Positions 10,975 through 19,467 of a stretch of 64,000 nucleotides of DNA are shown here, piece by piece. The stretch lies in contig CALMII010000038.1 of assembly GCA_937864115.1 (NCBI GenBank), forward strand, positions 100,205-164,204, in the 5' to 3' direction. Numbering within the stretch: position 1 is the first letter of the stretch; every line of letters starts with the position of its first letter. Position numbers and translations under genes: made by a program. The notes under the pieces were generated by a model that made no database searches, was not told the DNA's origin, and saw only the letters and a program-made list of their open reading frames with translations. The DNA comes from an uncultured Steroidobacter sp. GTDB taxonomy: Bacteria; Pseudomonadota; Gammaproteobacteria; Steroidobacterales; Steroidobacteraceae.

Positions 10975-11104
10975 CCCCCGAAGCGGAGGAGTGTTGGGGT
11001 AGGGCCTCTTACTGTGGGGCCGGCTTGAGCTGGCCTCTTTTCAGAAGTCAGGCTGAAGCCTGACCTACAGAAACCCCCTGTCCCCCGCTTCGCAGGGGAA
11101 GGGA
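10975..11104. repeat. Nested repeat: family A element inside a family D element
   Basis: Outer arms are 10975-11004 (CCCCCGAAGCGGAGGAGTG and following bases) and 11074-11104 (CCCCCTGTCCCCCGCTTCGC and following bases), a diverged family D pair. Between them at 11012-11070 is a family A element in reverse orientation (CTGTGGGGCCGGC to TGACCTACAG). It fills the gap between ettA and hutH. Confidence 0.8.
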
Positions 11105-11149
11105 CGCAACCACTGACTGCATCGCGCAATCGGCGGGTAAACTCCGCGC

Positions 11150-12673
11150 ATGAGCGCACACCCCGCCCTGGAACTGGATGGCGTCTCACTGACGCTCGAT
11201 CGGTTGCGCACCTTCGAGCGGCTTCGCCCGCCGGTGAGGCTCGCCAACTCCGCACATACCCGCATGCAGGCGAGTATCGATGTCGTACGTGAAGCAGTCC
11301 GCACCGACCGACTGGCTTACGGCATCACGACCGGCTTCGGCGCCTTCGCCAACAAACGCATTTCTGCCGCCCAGGTGCGGCAGCTGCAGCTCAACCTGCT
11401 GCGCAGTCACACCACTGGTATCGGTACGCCGCTGGCCGCACCGCTGGTGCGGCGCATGTTGCTGCTCAAGGTCAACAGCCTCGCCGCGGGTTACTCGGGC
11501 ATCCGCCAGGAAGTGCTCGATGCCTTGCTGGCACTGTTGAACAGCGACGTGCTGCCCATCATTCCCGAACGCGGTTCGGTCGGTGCCTCGGGCGATCTCG
11601 CACCGCTCGCGCACATGTCGCTGTGCCTCATCGGCGAAGGCGAGGCGATGTACGAGGGGCGACGACTCGAAGGCGCTGCCGTCTGCGAGGCCGCGGGTTT
11701 CGCCCCGCTGACGCTCGAAGCCAAGGAAGGACTGGCGCTGATCAATGGCACCCAGCTGAGTCTCGCGCTGGCGCTCGACGGCCTCTTCCGCGCCGAGACG
11801 CTGCTCGATGCCACCGTCGTGATCGGCGCACTCACCGTCGATGGACTGGCGGGCAGCTACACGCCTTTCGATGTACGCATCCACGAAGCCAGCCGCCTGC
11901 CGCACCAGGTCGAAATCGCGCGCCGCTTCGGGGTGCTGCTCACCGAAAGCGCGATCCACCACGATCACGAGAACTGCGACCGCGTCCAGGATCCCTACGC
12001 GGTGCGTTGCATGCCGCAGGTGTTCGGCGCGATCGAAGCCGCGCTCGATCACGGTCGCAATGTACTCGCCAACGCGATCAACGGCGTCTCCGACAATCCG
12101 CTGATTTTCGGCAACGACATTCTCTCGGGCGGGAATTTCCATGCCGAACCGCTGGCGATGCTCAGCGACTATCTGGCCATCGCCGTCAGCGAGATCGCCA
12201 GCATGTCGGAGCGGCGCACCGATCTGCTGGATCGCCGCGTGAATCCGGCGCTCAACATGTTTCTGACCACCGAGCCGGGTCTCGAATCCGGCTTCATGAT
12301 TGCGCACGTCGCTGCGGCGGCGCTGACGTCGGAAAACCGCACCCTCGCCCATCCGGCATCCGTCGACAATGTGACCACGTCCGCAGGACAGGAAGATCAC
12401 GTCAGCATGGCGCCATGGGCTGGCTATAAACTGCGTCGCATCTGCACCAACACGGCGAACGTGCTGGCAGTCGAACTGCTGGCGGCGGCCCAGGCCATCG
12501 ACAAGCTGCAACCGCTGCAGACGACGCAGCCATTGCAACAAGTGCATGCCTTCGTGCGTCGTCATGTGGAGCATCGGCCGTACGATCACCGGCTCGACCG
12601 CGACATCGCGACGCTGGCGGAACTGATCGAGAGCGGGGAGCTGTCTGGATTTCTTCAGGAGCAGTCGACGTGA
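11150..12673 (+). CDS. hutH: Histidine ammonia-lyase family enzyme
   Basis: A 507-residue MIO-dependent lyase. The Ala146-Ser147-Gly148 triad in GSVGASGDLAPLAHM would cyclise to the MIO electrophile, and Tyr57 in YGITTGFG is the expected catalytic tyrosine. The C-terminal TSAGQEDHVSMA motif favours histidine over phenylalanine or tyrosine as substrate, giving urocanate and ammonia. No hutU, hutI or hutG lies nearby, so the rest of the histidine pathway must be elsewhere; a different aromatic amino acid cannot be fully excluded. Confidence 0.9.
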   Translation: MSAHPALELDGVSLTLDRLRTFERLRPPVRLANSAHTRMQASIDVVREAVRTDRLAYGITTGFGAFANKRISAAQVRQLQLNLLRSHTTGIGTPLAAPLVRRMLLLKVNSLAAGYSGIRQEVLDALLALLNSDVLPIIPERGSVGASGDLAPLAHMSLCLIGEGEAMYEGRRLEGAAVCEAAGFAPLTLEAKEGLALINGTQLSLALALDGLFRAETLLDATVVIGALTVDGLAGSYTPFDVRIHEASRLPHQVEIARRFGVLLTESAIHHDHENCDRVQDPYAVRCMPQVFGAIEAALDHGRNVLANAINGVSDNPLIFGNDILSGGNFHAEPLAMLSDYLAIAVSEIASMSERRTDLLDRRVNPALNMFLTTEPGLESGFMIAHVAAAALTSENRTLAHPASVDNVTTSAGQEDHVSMAPWAGYKLRRICTNTANVLAVELLAAAQAIDKLQPLQTTQPLQQVHAFVRRHVEHRPYDHRLDRDIATLAELIESGELSGFLQEQST

Positions 12674-12713
12674 GACTTCGAACCAAGAACGCATTCCGAC
12701 CCGCCGCCCGCGC

Positions 12714-13364
12714 ATGAACTCCGACGCCATCGCCATCGTCATCGCCGTCTTCGGCGGGCTGCTGCTGATTCTTGCGTGCCAGCGCCTGCTGCGTGCGCGC
12801 TTCCTCGCCGCCGGCGGCAGCGCAGTGATGGGATTCCTGCTGCTGGCCTGCGCCGCGCTGTTCTTCGTCGTCTCGCTGAATCTGCATACCTACGCGCGCC
12901 TCACGTACGAACAGCCGGTGGCCGAGATCGTTTTCGAAAGTCGCGGACCGCAACGCTATCGCGCGACGCTGACGCGCATGCCGGCGGGCGAAATGCAGAT
13001 CTTCATCCTCGCCGGCGATGAATGGCAGCTCGATGCGCGCGTGCTGAAGTGGAAGGGCTGGGCCAACCTGCTGGGACTCGACGCGCAGTACCGGCTGGAA
13101 CGCGTCGGCGGACGCTATCGGGACATCGAACAGGAACGTCATGCCGAGCGCACGGTGTACGGCTTGAGCGAGAACCCCGGCGTCGATCTGTGGGACCTGT
13201 CGACGAAGTATCCGCGCTGGCTGCCGTTCGTCGATGCCGTGTACGGCAGCGCAACCTACATGCCGATGGCCGAAGGCGCGCGCTACCAGGTGTCGCTCAC
13301 GCAATCCGGGCTGATTGCGCGACCGCTGAATACCCAGGCGGAGCTGGCGAACAGAGAGGAATAG
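12714..13364 (+). CDS. Conserved membrane protein of unknown function
   Basis: A 216-residue protein with two hydrophobic segments (about 5-25 and 32-57) and then a soluble domain of about 155 residues rich in charged beta-type sequence (VAEIVFESRGPQRYRATL, EMQIFILAGDEWQLDARVLKW). Similar proteins are sometimes labelled efflux-pump related, but nothing here supports transport. It starts 40 bases after hutH and may be cotranscribed. Its TAG stop abuts a family E repeat. Confidence 0.8.
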   Translation: MNSDAIAIVIAVFGGLLLILACQRLLRARFLAAGGSAVMGFLLLACAALFFVVSLNLHTYARLTYEQPVAEIVFESRGPQRYRATLTRMPAGEMQIFILAGDEWQLDARVLKWKGWANLLGLDAQYRLERVGGRYRDIEQERHAERTVYGLSENPGVDLWDLSTKYPRWLPFVDAVYGSATYMPMAEGARYQVSLTQSGLIARPLNTQAELANREE

Positions 13365-13436
13365 TGACGAGGGTGACGGAAGTGACGAGGGTCATGCAGG
13401 AATGCTTAACCTGTGACTTTCGTGACTTCCTCCTCA
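13365..13436. repeat. Family E GTGACG-unit inverted repeat
   Basis: Left half is a run of TGACGAGGG, TGACGGAAG and TGACGAGGG; right half has TGTGACTTTCGTGACTTCC. It fills the whole gap between the convergent membrane-protein and purL genes; the right edge contains the purL stop. It may act as a shared bidirectional transcription end (inference). Confidence 0.78.
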
Positions 13437-16400
13437 CCCCACCCACATCCGCGCATTCCTGAAGATCCGCATCCACGGACTGTCCTCGCGCCAGTCATCC
13501 GGATACCACGAATGCTGCAGCGTGCGGAACACGCGTTCCGGATGCGGCATGAACAGCGTGACGCGGCCGTCCGGCGTCGTGATGCCGGTGATGCCCTGCG
13601 GCGAACCGTTCGGGTTCGCGGGATAACGCTCGGTCGCCTTGCCGGCGTTGTCGACGAAGCGCAGCGACAGCAGCTTGCCGTCCGCGCAGGCAGAAAGATC
13701 GGCAGGACTGGCGAATTCGGCAAGACCTTCGCCGTGCGCCACCGCGATCGGCATGCGCGAACCCGCCATGCCGGAGAGGAACAGCGACGGCGACGGCATG
13801 ACTTCCACCAGGCTCAGTCGTCCCTCGAACTGCTCGGAACGATTGCGCACGAAGCGCGGCCAATGCTCCGTGCCCGGGATCAGCGAACGCAGCGCCGACA
13901 TCATCTGGCAACCGTTGCAGACGCCGAGCGAGAACGTGTCGGGGCGCGCGAAGAATGCCGTGAACTCATCGCGCAGCCGCGAATGGAACAGGATCGACTT
14001 CGCCCAGCCTTCGCCGGCGCCGAGCACGTCGCCGTACGAAAATCCGCCACAGATGACGAGGCCGGTGTAGTCCTGCAGTTTCGCGCGCTGCGCGAACAGG
14101 TCGGTCATGTGGACGTCGAAAGCATCGAAACCGGCGCGATCGAAGGCCGCCGCCATCTCGACGTGCGAATTGACGCCCTGCTCGCGGAGGATGGCGACCT
14201 TCGGCCGCGCACCTTTCGCGATGAACGGCGCCGCGACATCTTCCTGCAGATCGAACGTGAGCTTCGCGTGCAATCCGGGATCGCGGGGATCCGTGGCTGT
14301 TTCGAACTGCTCGACCGCACACTGCGGGTTGTCGCGCAGTTCGACCATCCGGTAACTCGTTTCGGACCAGGCACGGCGCAGTTCGGTGCGCGGCTCATCC
14401 AGGACGGGATTCGTACCCGCATTGATCAGCACGCGGTCCTCGTTCGTGACCGTGCCGATCACCTGCGTCACGACGCCGAGCCGGTGACGGTCGAGAATTT
14501 CCGCGACCGCAGCCACATCGTCGCTGCGGACCTGGATGACGGCGCCGAGTTCTTCGCTGAACAGGCGCGCCGCAGCTTCGTTCGGCTGACCGCCGATATC
14601 GACCTGCACGCCGCAGCGGCCGGCGAATGCCATTTCCGCCAGTGTGGCGAACAATCCGCCATCGGAGCGATCGTGATAAGCGAGCAGCAGGTTCTTGCTG
14701 CGCAGTTCGGCGATGGCATCGAAGAATGCAGCGAGCAGCTTCGGATCGTCGCAGTCGGGTGCCTGCCGGCCGAGCTGGCCGTAGACCTGCGCGAGACACG
14801 AACCGCCGAGGCGATTGCGACCGCCGCCGAGATCGATCAGCAGCAACTGCGATGCACCGCGATCGGTACGCAGCTGCGGCGTGAGCGTCTTGCGCGCGTC
14901 GCGCACCGGCGCGAAGGCCGAAACGATCAGCGACAGCGGCGCGACCATCTTTCGTGCCTGACCGTCCTGGGTCCAGCTGGTCTTCATCGACAGCGAATCC
15001 TTGCCGACCGGAATCGTGATGCCGAGTGCCGGACAGAATTCCTCGCCGACCGTCTTCACGGTCGCGTACAGATCCGCGTCCTCGCCCGGCTCGCCGCAGG
15101 CCGCCATCCAGTTGGCCGAGAGGCGCACGTCGGAGATCTTCGCGATGTCTGCCGCCGCAATGTTGGTGATCGCTTCGGCCACTGCCATGCGGCCGGACGC
15201 GGGCGCATCCAGCAACGCGAGCGGCGTGCGCTCGCCCATGGCCATCGCTTCACCGGCACTGGAGCTGTAGTCGCTCAAGGTGACGGCGACGTCGCTCACC
15301 GGCACCTGCCACGGCCCGACGAACGGATCGCGGCTGATCATGCCGCCGACGCTGCGATCACCGATGGTGATCAGGAAGGTCTTGTCCGCGATGGCGGGAT
15401 AGCGCAGCAACCGATAAGCAGCGTCGCGAAGATCGACCGACGCCGCATCGAAGTCATCACCGATCGACGGCAACGCTTTCACATCGCGCGTCATGCGCGG
15501 CGGCTTGCCGAGAATCACGTTCATCGGCACATTGACCGGCGGCGCCTGCAGCTTCGGATCGGCCACCTTCAGCCAGCCGTCGGCAGTGATGTCGCCGACG
15601 ACGGCATACGGGCAGCGCTCGCGCTCGCACATGTCCGAGAAACGCTGCAACTGATCGGGCGCGATGATGAGCACGTAACGTTCCTGCGCCTCGTTACACC
15701 AGATTTCGAGCGGCGACATGCCGGGTTCATCCGACGGCACCTTGCGCAGATCGATGCGTCCGCCGCGTTTGCTGTGATCGATCGATTCGGGAATCGCGTT
15801 CGACAGGCCGCCCGCGCCGACGTCGTGGATCAGCAGAATCGGATTGGCCTCGCCCATCGCCCAGCATTGATCGATGACTTCCTGCGCACGCCGCTGGATT
15901 TCGGGGTTGCCGCGCTGCACGGAGGCGAAATCGAGATCTTCCGCACTCGTGCCGCTGCCGACGGACGAGGCGGCGCCGCCACCCAGGCCGATCAGCATCG
16001 CCGGTCCGCCGAGCACGATGATCTTGCCGCCGACCGGCACTTCGGATTTTTCGACATGCATGCGCCGCACGTTGCCGACGCCGCCGGCGATCATGATCGG
16101 CTTGTGATAGCCGCGCAGCGCGGCGCGATGCGCGGTCTGCGCCTGCAGTTCGAAGGTGCGGAAGTAGCCGAGGATGTTCGGCCGGCCGAACTCGTTGTTG
16201 AACGCAGCCGCGCCCAACGGACCCTCGATCATGATGTCGAGCGCCGAAGCGATGCGGCCGGGACGACCGTAATCCTTCTCCCACGGCTGTTCGAAACCGG
16301 GAATACGCAGGTTGGAAACTGAAAATCCCGCGAGCCCCGCCTTCGGTTTGCCGCCGCGGCCGGTGGCGCCTTCGTCGCGGATTTCGCCGCCCGAGCCGGT

Positions 16401-17330
16401 CGACGCACCGGGGAACGGCGAAATCGCCGTCGGATGATTGTGCGTCTCCACCTTCATCAGGATGTCGATGGTCTCGCTCGCCGACTGGTACTGATGCGAA
16501 TCGACATCCGGGAACCAGCGCTTGCCGACCGGGCCTTCGATCACCGCCGCGTTGTCGCGATACGCCGAGAGCACGCCCGCGGAATTCTTTTCGTGCGTGT
16601 TGCGGATCATCGAGAACAGCGACTTCGGCTGCTTCTCGCCGTCGATGATCCAGTCGGCGTTGAAGATCTTGTGACGGCAGTGCTCGGAGTTCGCCTGCGC
16701 GAACATCATGAGTTCGACGTCGGTGGGATCGCGGCCCAGCTTGCCGAAGCTCTCGACCAGGTAGTCGATCTCGTCGTCGGAGAGCGCGAGACCCAGACTG
16801 CTGTTGGCCTCTTCGAGCGCCTTGCGCCCTTCGGCGAGCACGGACACCGTGTTCAGTGGCCGCGGCTGTTCGTGCGAGAACAGCTGCGCAGCGTCATCGA
16901 GGCGCAGGACCGCCGCTTCGGTCATGCGATCGTGCAGCAGCGGCGCGATCGCGGCGATGTCTGCGGCGCCGAGCAGCGCGCTCGACTTCACCCAGAACGC
17001 GATGCCCCGCTCGATACGCTCGATGGCGTCGAGGCCGCAGACGTGCGCGATGTCCGTCGACTTGCTGGACCAGGGGGAAATCGTGCCGGGACGCGGAATG
17101 GCGAGCAGCGTCGGCGGCGATGCGAGCGCATCGGCTGCGACGCGCGGCCCGTAAGTCAGCAGCGCGTCCAGCACCCGCTTTTCGTCCGCGCCGAGATCGC
17201 GCCGCGTCTGCACGAAGTGCATGAAGCGCGACGTCAGGGATTCGATCTGCGGATTTCGCGCTCGCAGCGCGGCAACGAGTTTGCTGATGCGGAAATCGGA
17301 GAGAGCGGGCGCGCCGGTCAGTGTCAGCAT
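13434..17330 (-). CDS. purL: Phosphoribosylformylglycinamidine synthase, single-chain type
   Basis: A 1298-residue enzyme of purine synthesis, converting FGAR to FGAM with glutamine and ATP. It is the long proteobacterial form: an N-terminal PurS-like region, two AIRS-type ATP-binding halves (VETHNHPTAISPFPGASTG near residue 310, PVGKDSLSMKT near 790) and a C-terminal class I glutaminase. The glutaminase has the Cys nucleophile in GVCNGCQMM and its His in MPHPERVFR. Full length, no break. The TGA stop lies in a family E repeat shared with the convergent neighbour. Confidence 0.98.
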   Translation of the reverse strand: MLTLTGAPALSDFRISKLVAALRARNPQIESLTSRFMHFVQTRRDLGADEKRVLDALLTYGPRVAADALASPPTLLAIPRPGTISPWSSKSTDIAHVCGLDAIERIERGIAFWVKSSALLGAADIAAIAPLLHDRMTEAAVLRLDDAAQLFSHEQPRPLNTVSVLAEGRKALEEANSSLGLALSDDEIDYLVESFGKLGRDPTDVELMMFAQANSEHCRHKIFNADWIIDGEKQPKSLFSMIRNTHEKNSAGVLSAYRDNAAVIEGPVGKRWFPDVDSHQYQSASETIDILMKVETHNHPTAISPFPGASTGSGGEIRDEGATGRGGKPKAGLAGFSVSNLRIPGFEQPWEKDYGRPGRIASALDIMIEGPLGAAAFNNEFGRPNILGYFRTFELQAQTAHRAALRGYHKPIMIAGGVGNVRRMHVEKSEVPVGGKIIVLGGPAMLIGLGGGAASSVGSGTSAEDLDFASVQRGNPEIQRRAQEVIDQCWAMGEANPILLIHDVGAGGLSNAIPESIDHSKRGGRIDLRKVPSDEPGMSPLEIWCNEAQERYVLIIAPDQLQRFSDMCERERCPYAVVGDITADGWLKVADPKLQAPPVNVPMNVILGKPPRMTRDVKALPSIGDDFDAASVDLRDAAYRLLRYPAIADKTFLITIGDRSVGGMISRDPFVGPWQVPVSDVAVTLSDYSSSAGEAMAMGERTPLALLDAPASGRMAVAEAITNIAAADIAKISDVRLSANWMAACGEPGEDADLYATVKTVGEEFCPALGITIPVGKDSLSMKTSWTQDGQARKMVAPLSLIVSAFAPVRDARKTLTPQLRTDRGASQLLLIDLGGGRNRLGGSCLAQVYGQLGRQAPDCDDPKLLAAFFDAIAELRSKNLLLAYHDRSDGGLFATLAEMAFAGRCGVQVDIGGQPNEAAARLFSEELGAVIQVRSDDVAAVAEILDRHRLGVVTQVIGTVTNEDRVLINAGTNPVLDEPRTELRRAWSETSYRMVELRDNPQCAVEQFETATDPRDPGLHAKLTFDLQEDVAAPFIAKGARPKVAILREQGVNSHVEMAAAFDRAGFDAFDVHMTDLFAQRAKLQDYTGLVICGGFSYGDVLGAGEGWAKSILFHSRLRDEFTAFFARPDTFSLGVCNGCQMMSALRSLIPGTEHWPRFVRNRSEQFEGRLSLVEVMPSPSLFLSGMAGSRMPIAVAHGEGLAEFASPADLSACADGKLLSLRFVDNAGKATERYPANPNGSPQGITGITTPDGRVTLFMPHPERVFRTLQHSWYPDDWREDSPWMRIFRNARMWVG

Positions 17331-17406
17331 CGGGCTTTCAGTCGGCCCGCGGGAGACGCGAGCCGCACGGAGAAATTGCGGGAGCGGATGATACAGGAAC
17401 CGGAGT

Positions 17407-17472
17407 GGCGGCTGGCTACAGGCCGCTGGCCAGAAGGATTGGCCAGTTGCCAGTGGCCAGCCGCCAGTAGCC
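17407..17472. repeat. Family F TGGCCAG-unit palindrome
   Basis: Repeated TGGCCAG, GGCTGGC and GCCAGTGGCC words give an imperfect inverted repeat between purL and the DUF1820 gene, for example GGCGGCTGGC on the left against GCCAGCCGCC on the right. Seen once in this window. Confidence 0.6.
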
Positions 17473-17477
17473 CTCCG

Positions 17478-17807
17478 CTACTTCTTCTCCGGCGTATACA
17501 TCGGCATCGGAAACGCCGTCACATTCGAGCCGCCTTCCAGCGCGCTGATCTTGCTCACGCCCTGCTTGCGGACCTCGTCGATGCGCAGGACCGAATGCAT
17601 GGGCAGGTACGTCCGCTTGACCCCTTCGAACTCAGCCTTGATGCGTTCCTCGCCCGGGTCCACCACGACCGTGGAGCGTTCCCCGAACACCAGCTCTTCG
17701 ACCTCGATGAAGCCGAAGATCGAGCCGTGATTGACCTTGCGGGCGTAGATCTCGTAGACCTTGCCCTGGTTGACAAAAACGACCTTAAAAATGTGACTCG
17801 CTGCCAT
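17478..17807 (-). CDS. DUF1820 family protein
   Basis: A 109-residue soluble protein without signal peptide or cysteines. It opens HIFKVVFVNQGKVYEIYARKV and continues SIFGFIEVEELVFGE, which matches my memory of the small proteobacterial DUF1820 family. No function is established. It is divergent from the FHA gene at 17927 and lies upstream of purL on the same strand, separated by a family F repeat. Confidence 0.85.
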   Translation of the reverse strand: MAASHIFKVVFVNQGKVYEIYARKVNHGSIFGFIEVEELVFGERSTVVVDPGEERIKAEFEGVKRTYLPMHSVLRIDEVRKQGVSKISALEGGSNVTAFPMPMYTPEKK

Positions 17808-17926
17808 ATCTGACCGGGGGACGGGTTGATAGGCTGCAGCATATTACATAGCGCGGTCGAGATGCCTTGAGTCAAGGCCACCTGCCGGGCTATCGGACGG
17901 TACGGCTCAAGGAAACCCCTCTCCCA

Positions 17927-19381
17927 ATGGCACTGAAACTCCGAGTCATCAGCGACCATTACAAGACGCTGGGCAAGCGCAGTTCGCAGCTTTTTGGCGT
18001 CACGGGCGGCCGGATCGGCCGGGCCCAGGACAACGACTGGGTATTGCCCGACCCCGATCGCTACGTCTCCAGCCATCACGTCAAGGTCTCCTTCCAGGCC
18101 GGCAAGTGGGTGCTCGAAGACACGAGCACCAATGGCACGTTCATCAATGGCTCTGACACGGCCGCCTCCCTCGAAGGCCTGCATCATCTTCAGGACGGCG
18201 ACCGCCTGCGCCTCGGCGACTACGAACTGCTCGTCAGCATCGACGATCGCAACGACTTCTCCTCCGATGCCACCGGCCAGCGGCCCACGCCGGTCCGGGT
18301 ACGCAATGGCGGCAAGGCACCGGAGCCGATCGCCGATCTGGGCGAAGAACTCGACATCACCGATCTGCTCGGCGATTCCTTCCTCGAACCCGAAGCACCG
18401 CCGTCACCGAGCAAGCTCGCACCGGAACCGTTCCTGCTGACGGAAGAAATCGATCTCGATCCGCGCAAGAACGCGGCGCCGACGCCGGTCGCCGCCCAGG
18501 GCGGATTCAGTTCCCTGCTCGACAGCCTCGGCGATACGGGCGAACGCACCGTCACGCAGGCCCGGTCCGCCCCCAAGTCGGACGACTGGCAGATGCAGAC
18601 GCGGCCCTACGATCGCAAAAGTCTGGCCGCATTGACGCCCGCCGCACTGGCACCGAAACCGACTCCGGCACCCTCGCCCGCCCCCACAGCACGCGCTGCA
18701 AACCCAGCGCCGGCGGCGCGTCCCGCAACCCCTGCACCGGCGCCCGCCGCTGCGACCGCCCGCGATCCCGAACGCATGCGCCGCGCCGGCGATCACATCG
18801 ACAGCGGCGTGGAGGCCTTCTGCCGCGGCGCCGGTATCGATCCGACCGCCCTGCCCGCCGACGCCCATGCTTCGCTGCTGGCCCTCGCCGGCCAGATGCT
18901 GCGCGAGTCGGTGATGGGCATCATGGAAACGCTGCACAGCCGCTCGGACATGAAGGGCAAGCTGCGCCTGTCGCAGACGGCCATTCAGCCGGCGGAGAAC
19001 AATCCGCTGAAGTTCTCGCCGAGCGTCGACGACGCCGTGCTGCGGCTGCTCAGCCCGCACGGCACGCGCTATCTCGGATCGGTGGAAGCCATCCGCGATT
19101 CGTTTGCCGATCTGCAGCACCATCACACGGCGACGATGGCAGCGGTGCAGGCCGGCATGGATGAATTCATGAACCGCATCGAGCCCGGCGAACTGCAGGA
19201 ACGTTTCGACCGCGGACTGAAGCGCGGCGCACTCCTGGGCGCCGCCAACAAGATGAAGTACTGGGATCTCTACACCGAGTTCTACCAGGCGCTGAACCAG
19301 CGCAACGAACAGGGCCTGCCGGCCGTGTTCGCCGAAGAGCTGGCGCGGACGTATGCGGAGAAGTCCGTCAGGAAGAAGTGA
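17927..19381 (+). CDS. tagH: FHA domain protein, type VI secretion TagH-like
   Basis: A 484-residue protein. Residues about 20-105 are a forkhead-associated domain that binds phosphothreonine (GRIGRAQDND, YVSSHHVKV, TSTNGTFING). Then comes a Pro/Ala-rich linker (about 225-280), and from about 300 a helical C-terminal region (FCRGAGIDPTALP, PLKFSPSVDDAVLRLL) typical of T6SS-associated FHA proteins such as TagH/Fha. No other T6SS gene is in the window. The ATG at 17927 (MALKLRVISDH) was preferred over an upstream in-frame ATG because the conserved region begins there. Confidence 0.85.
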   Translation: MALKLRVISDHYKTLGKRSSQLFGVTGGRIGRAQDNDWVLPDPDRYVSSHHVKVSFQAGKWVLEDTSTNGTFINGSDTAASLEGLHHLQDGDRLRLGDYELLVSIDDRNDFSSDATGQRPTPVRVRNGGKAPEPIADLGEELDITDLLGDSFLEPEAPPSPSKLAPEPFLLTEEIDLDPRKNAAPTPVAAQGGFSSLLDSLGDTGERTVTQARSAPKSDDWQMQTRPYDRKSLAALTPAALAPKPTPAPSPAPTARAANPAPAARPATPAPAPAAATARDPERMRRAGDHIDSGVEAFCRGAGIDPTALPADAHASLLALAGQMLRESVMGIMETLHSRSDMKGKLRLSQTAIQPAENNPLKFSPSVDDAVLRLLSPHGTRYLGSVEAIRDSFADLQHHHTATMAAVQAGMDEFMNRIEPGELQERFDRGLKRGALLGAANKMKYWDLYTEFYQALNQRNEQGLPAVFAEELARTYAEKSVRKK

Positions 19382-19389
19382 CGTTCGTC

Positions 19390-19448
19390 CTGTAGGTCAG
19401 GCTTCAGCCTGACTCCGACAAGAAGGCCGGCTAAAGCCGGCCCCACAG
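19390..19448. repeat. Family A REP-like element
   Basis: GTCAGGCTTCAGCCTGAC, spacer CTCCGACAAGAA, then GGCCGGCTAAAGCCGGCC and CCCACAG. It sits between the convergent tagH-like and mltF genes, 8 bases past the first stop and 19 before the second, where it could serve as a shared terminator-like hairpin. Confidence 0.92.
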
Positions 19449-19467
19449 AAAGAAGAAGCCCCGGCAG

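Noticed and set aside
13413..16322. A 969-codon open frame on the plus strand
   Set aside because: It lies wholly antisense to purL, is rich in Arg, His and Asp as expected of the opposite strand of GC-rich coding DNA, and has no recognisable motif.
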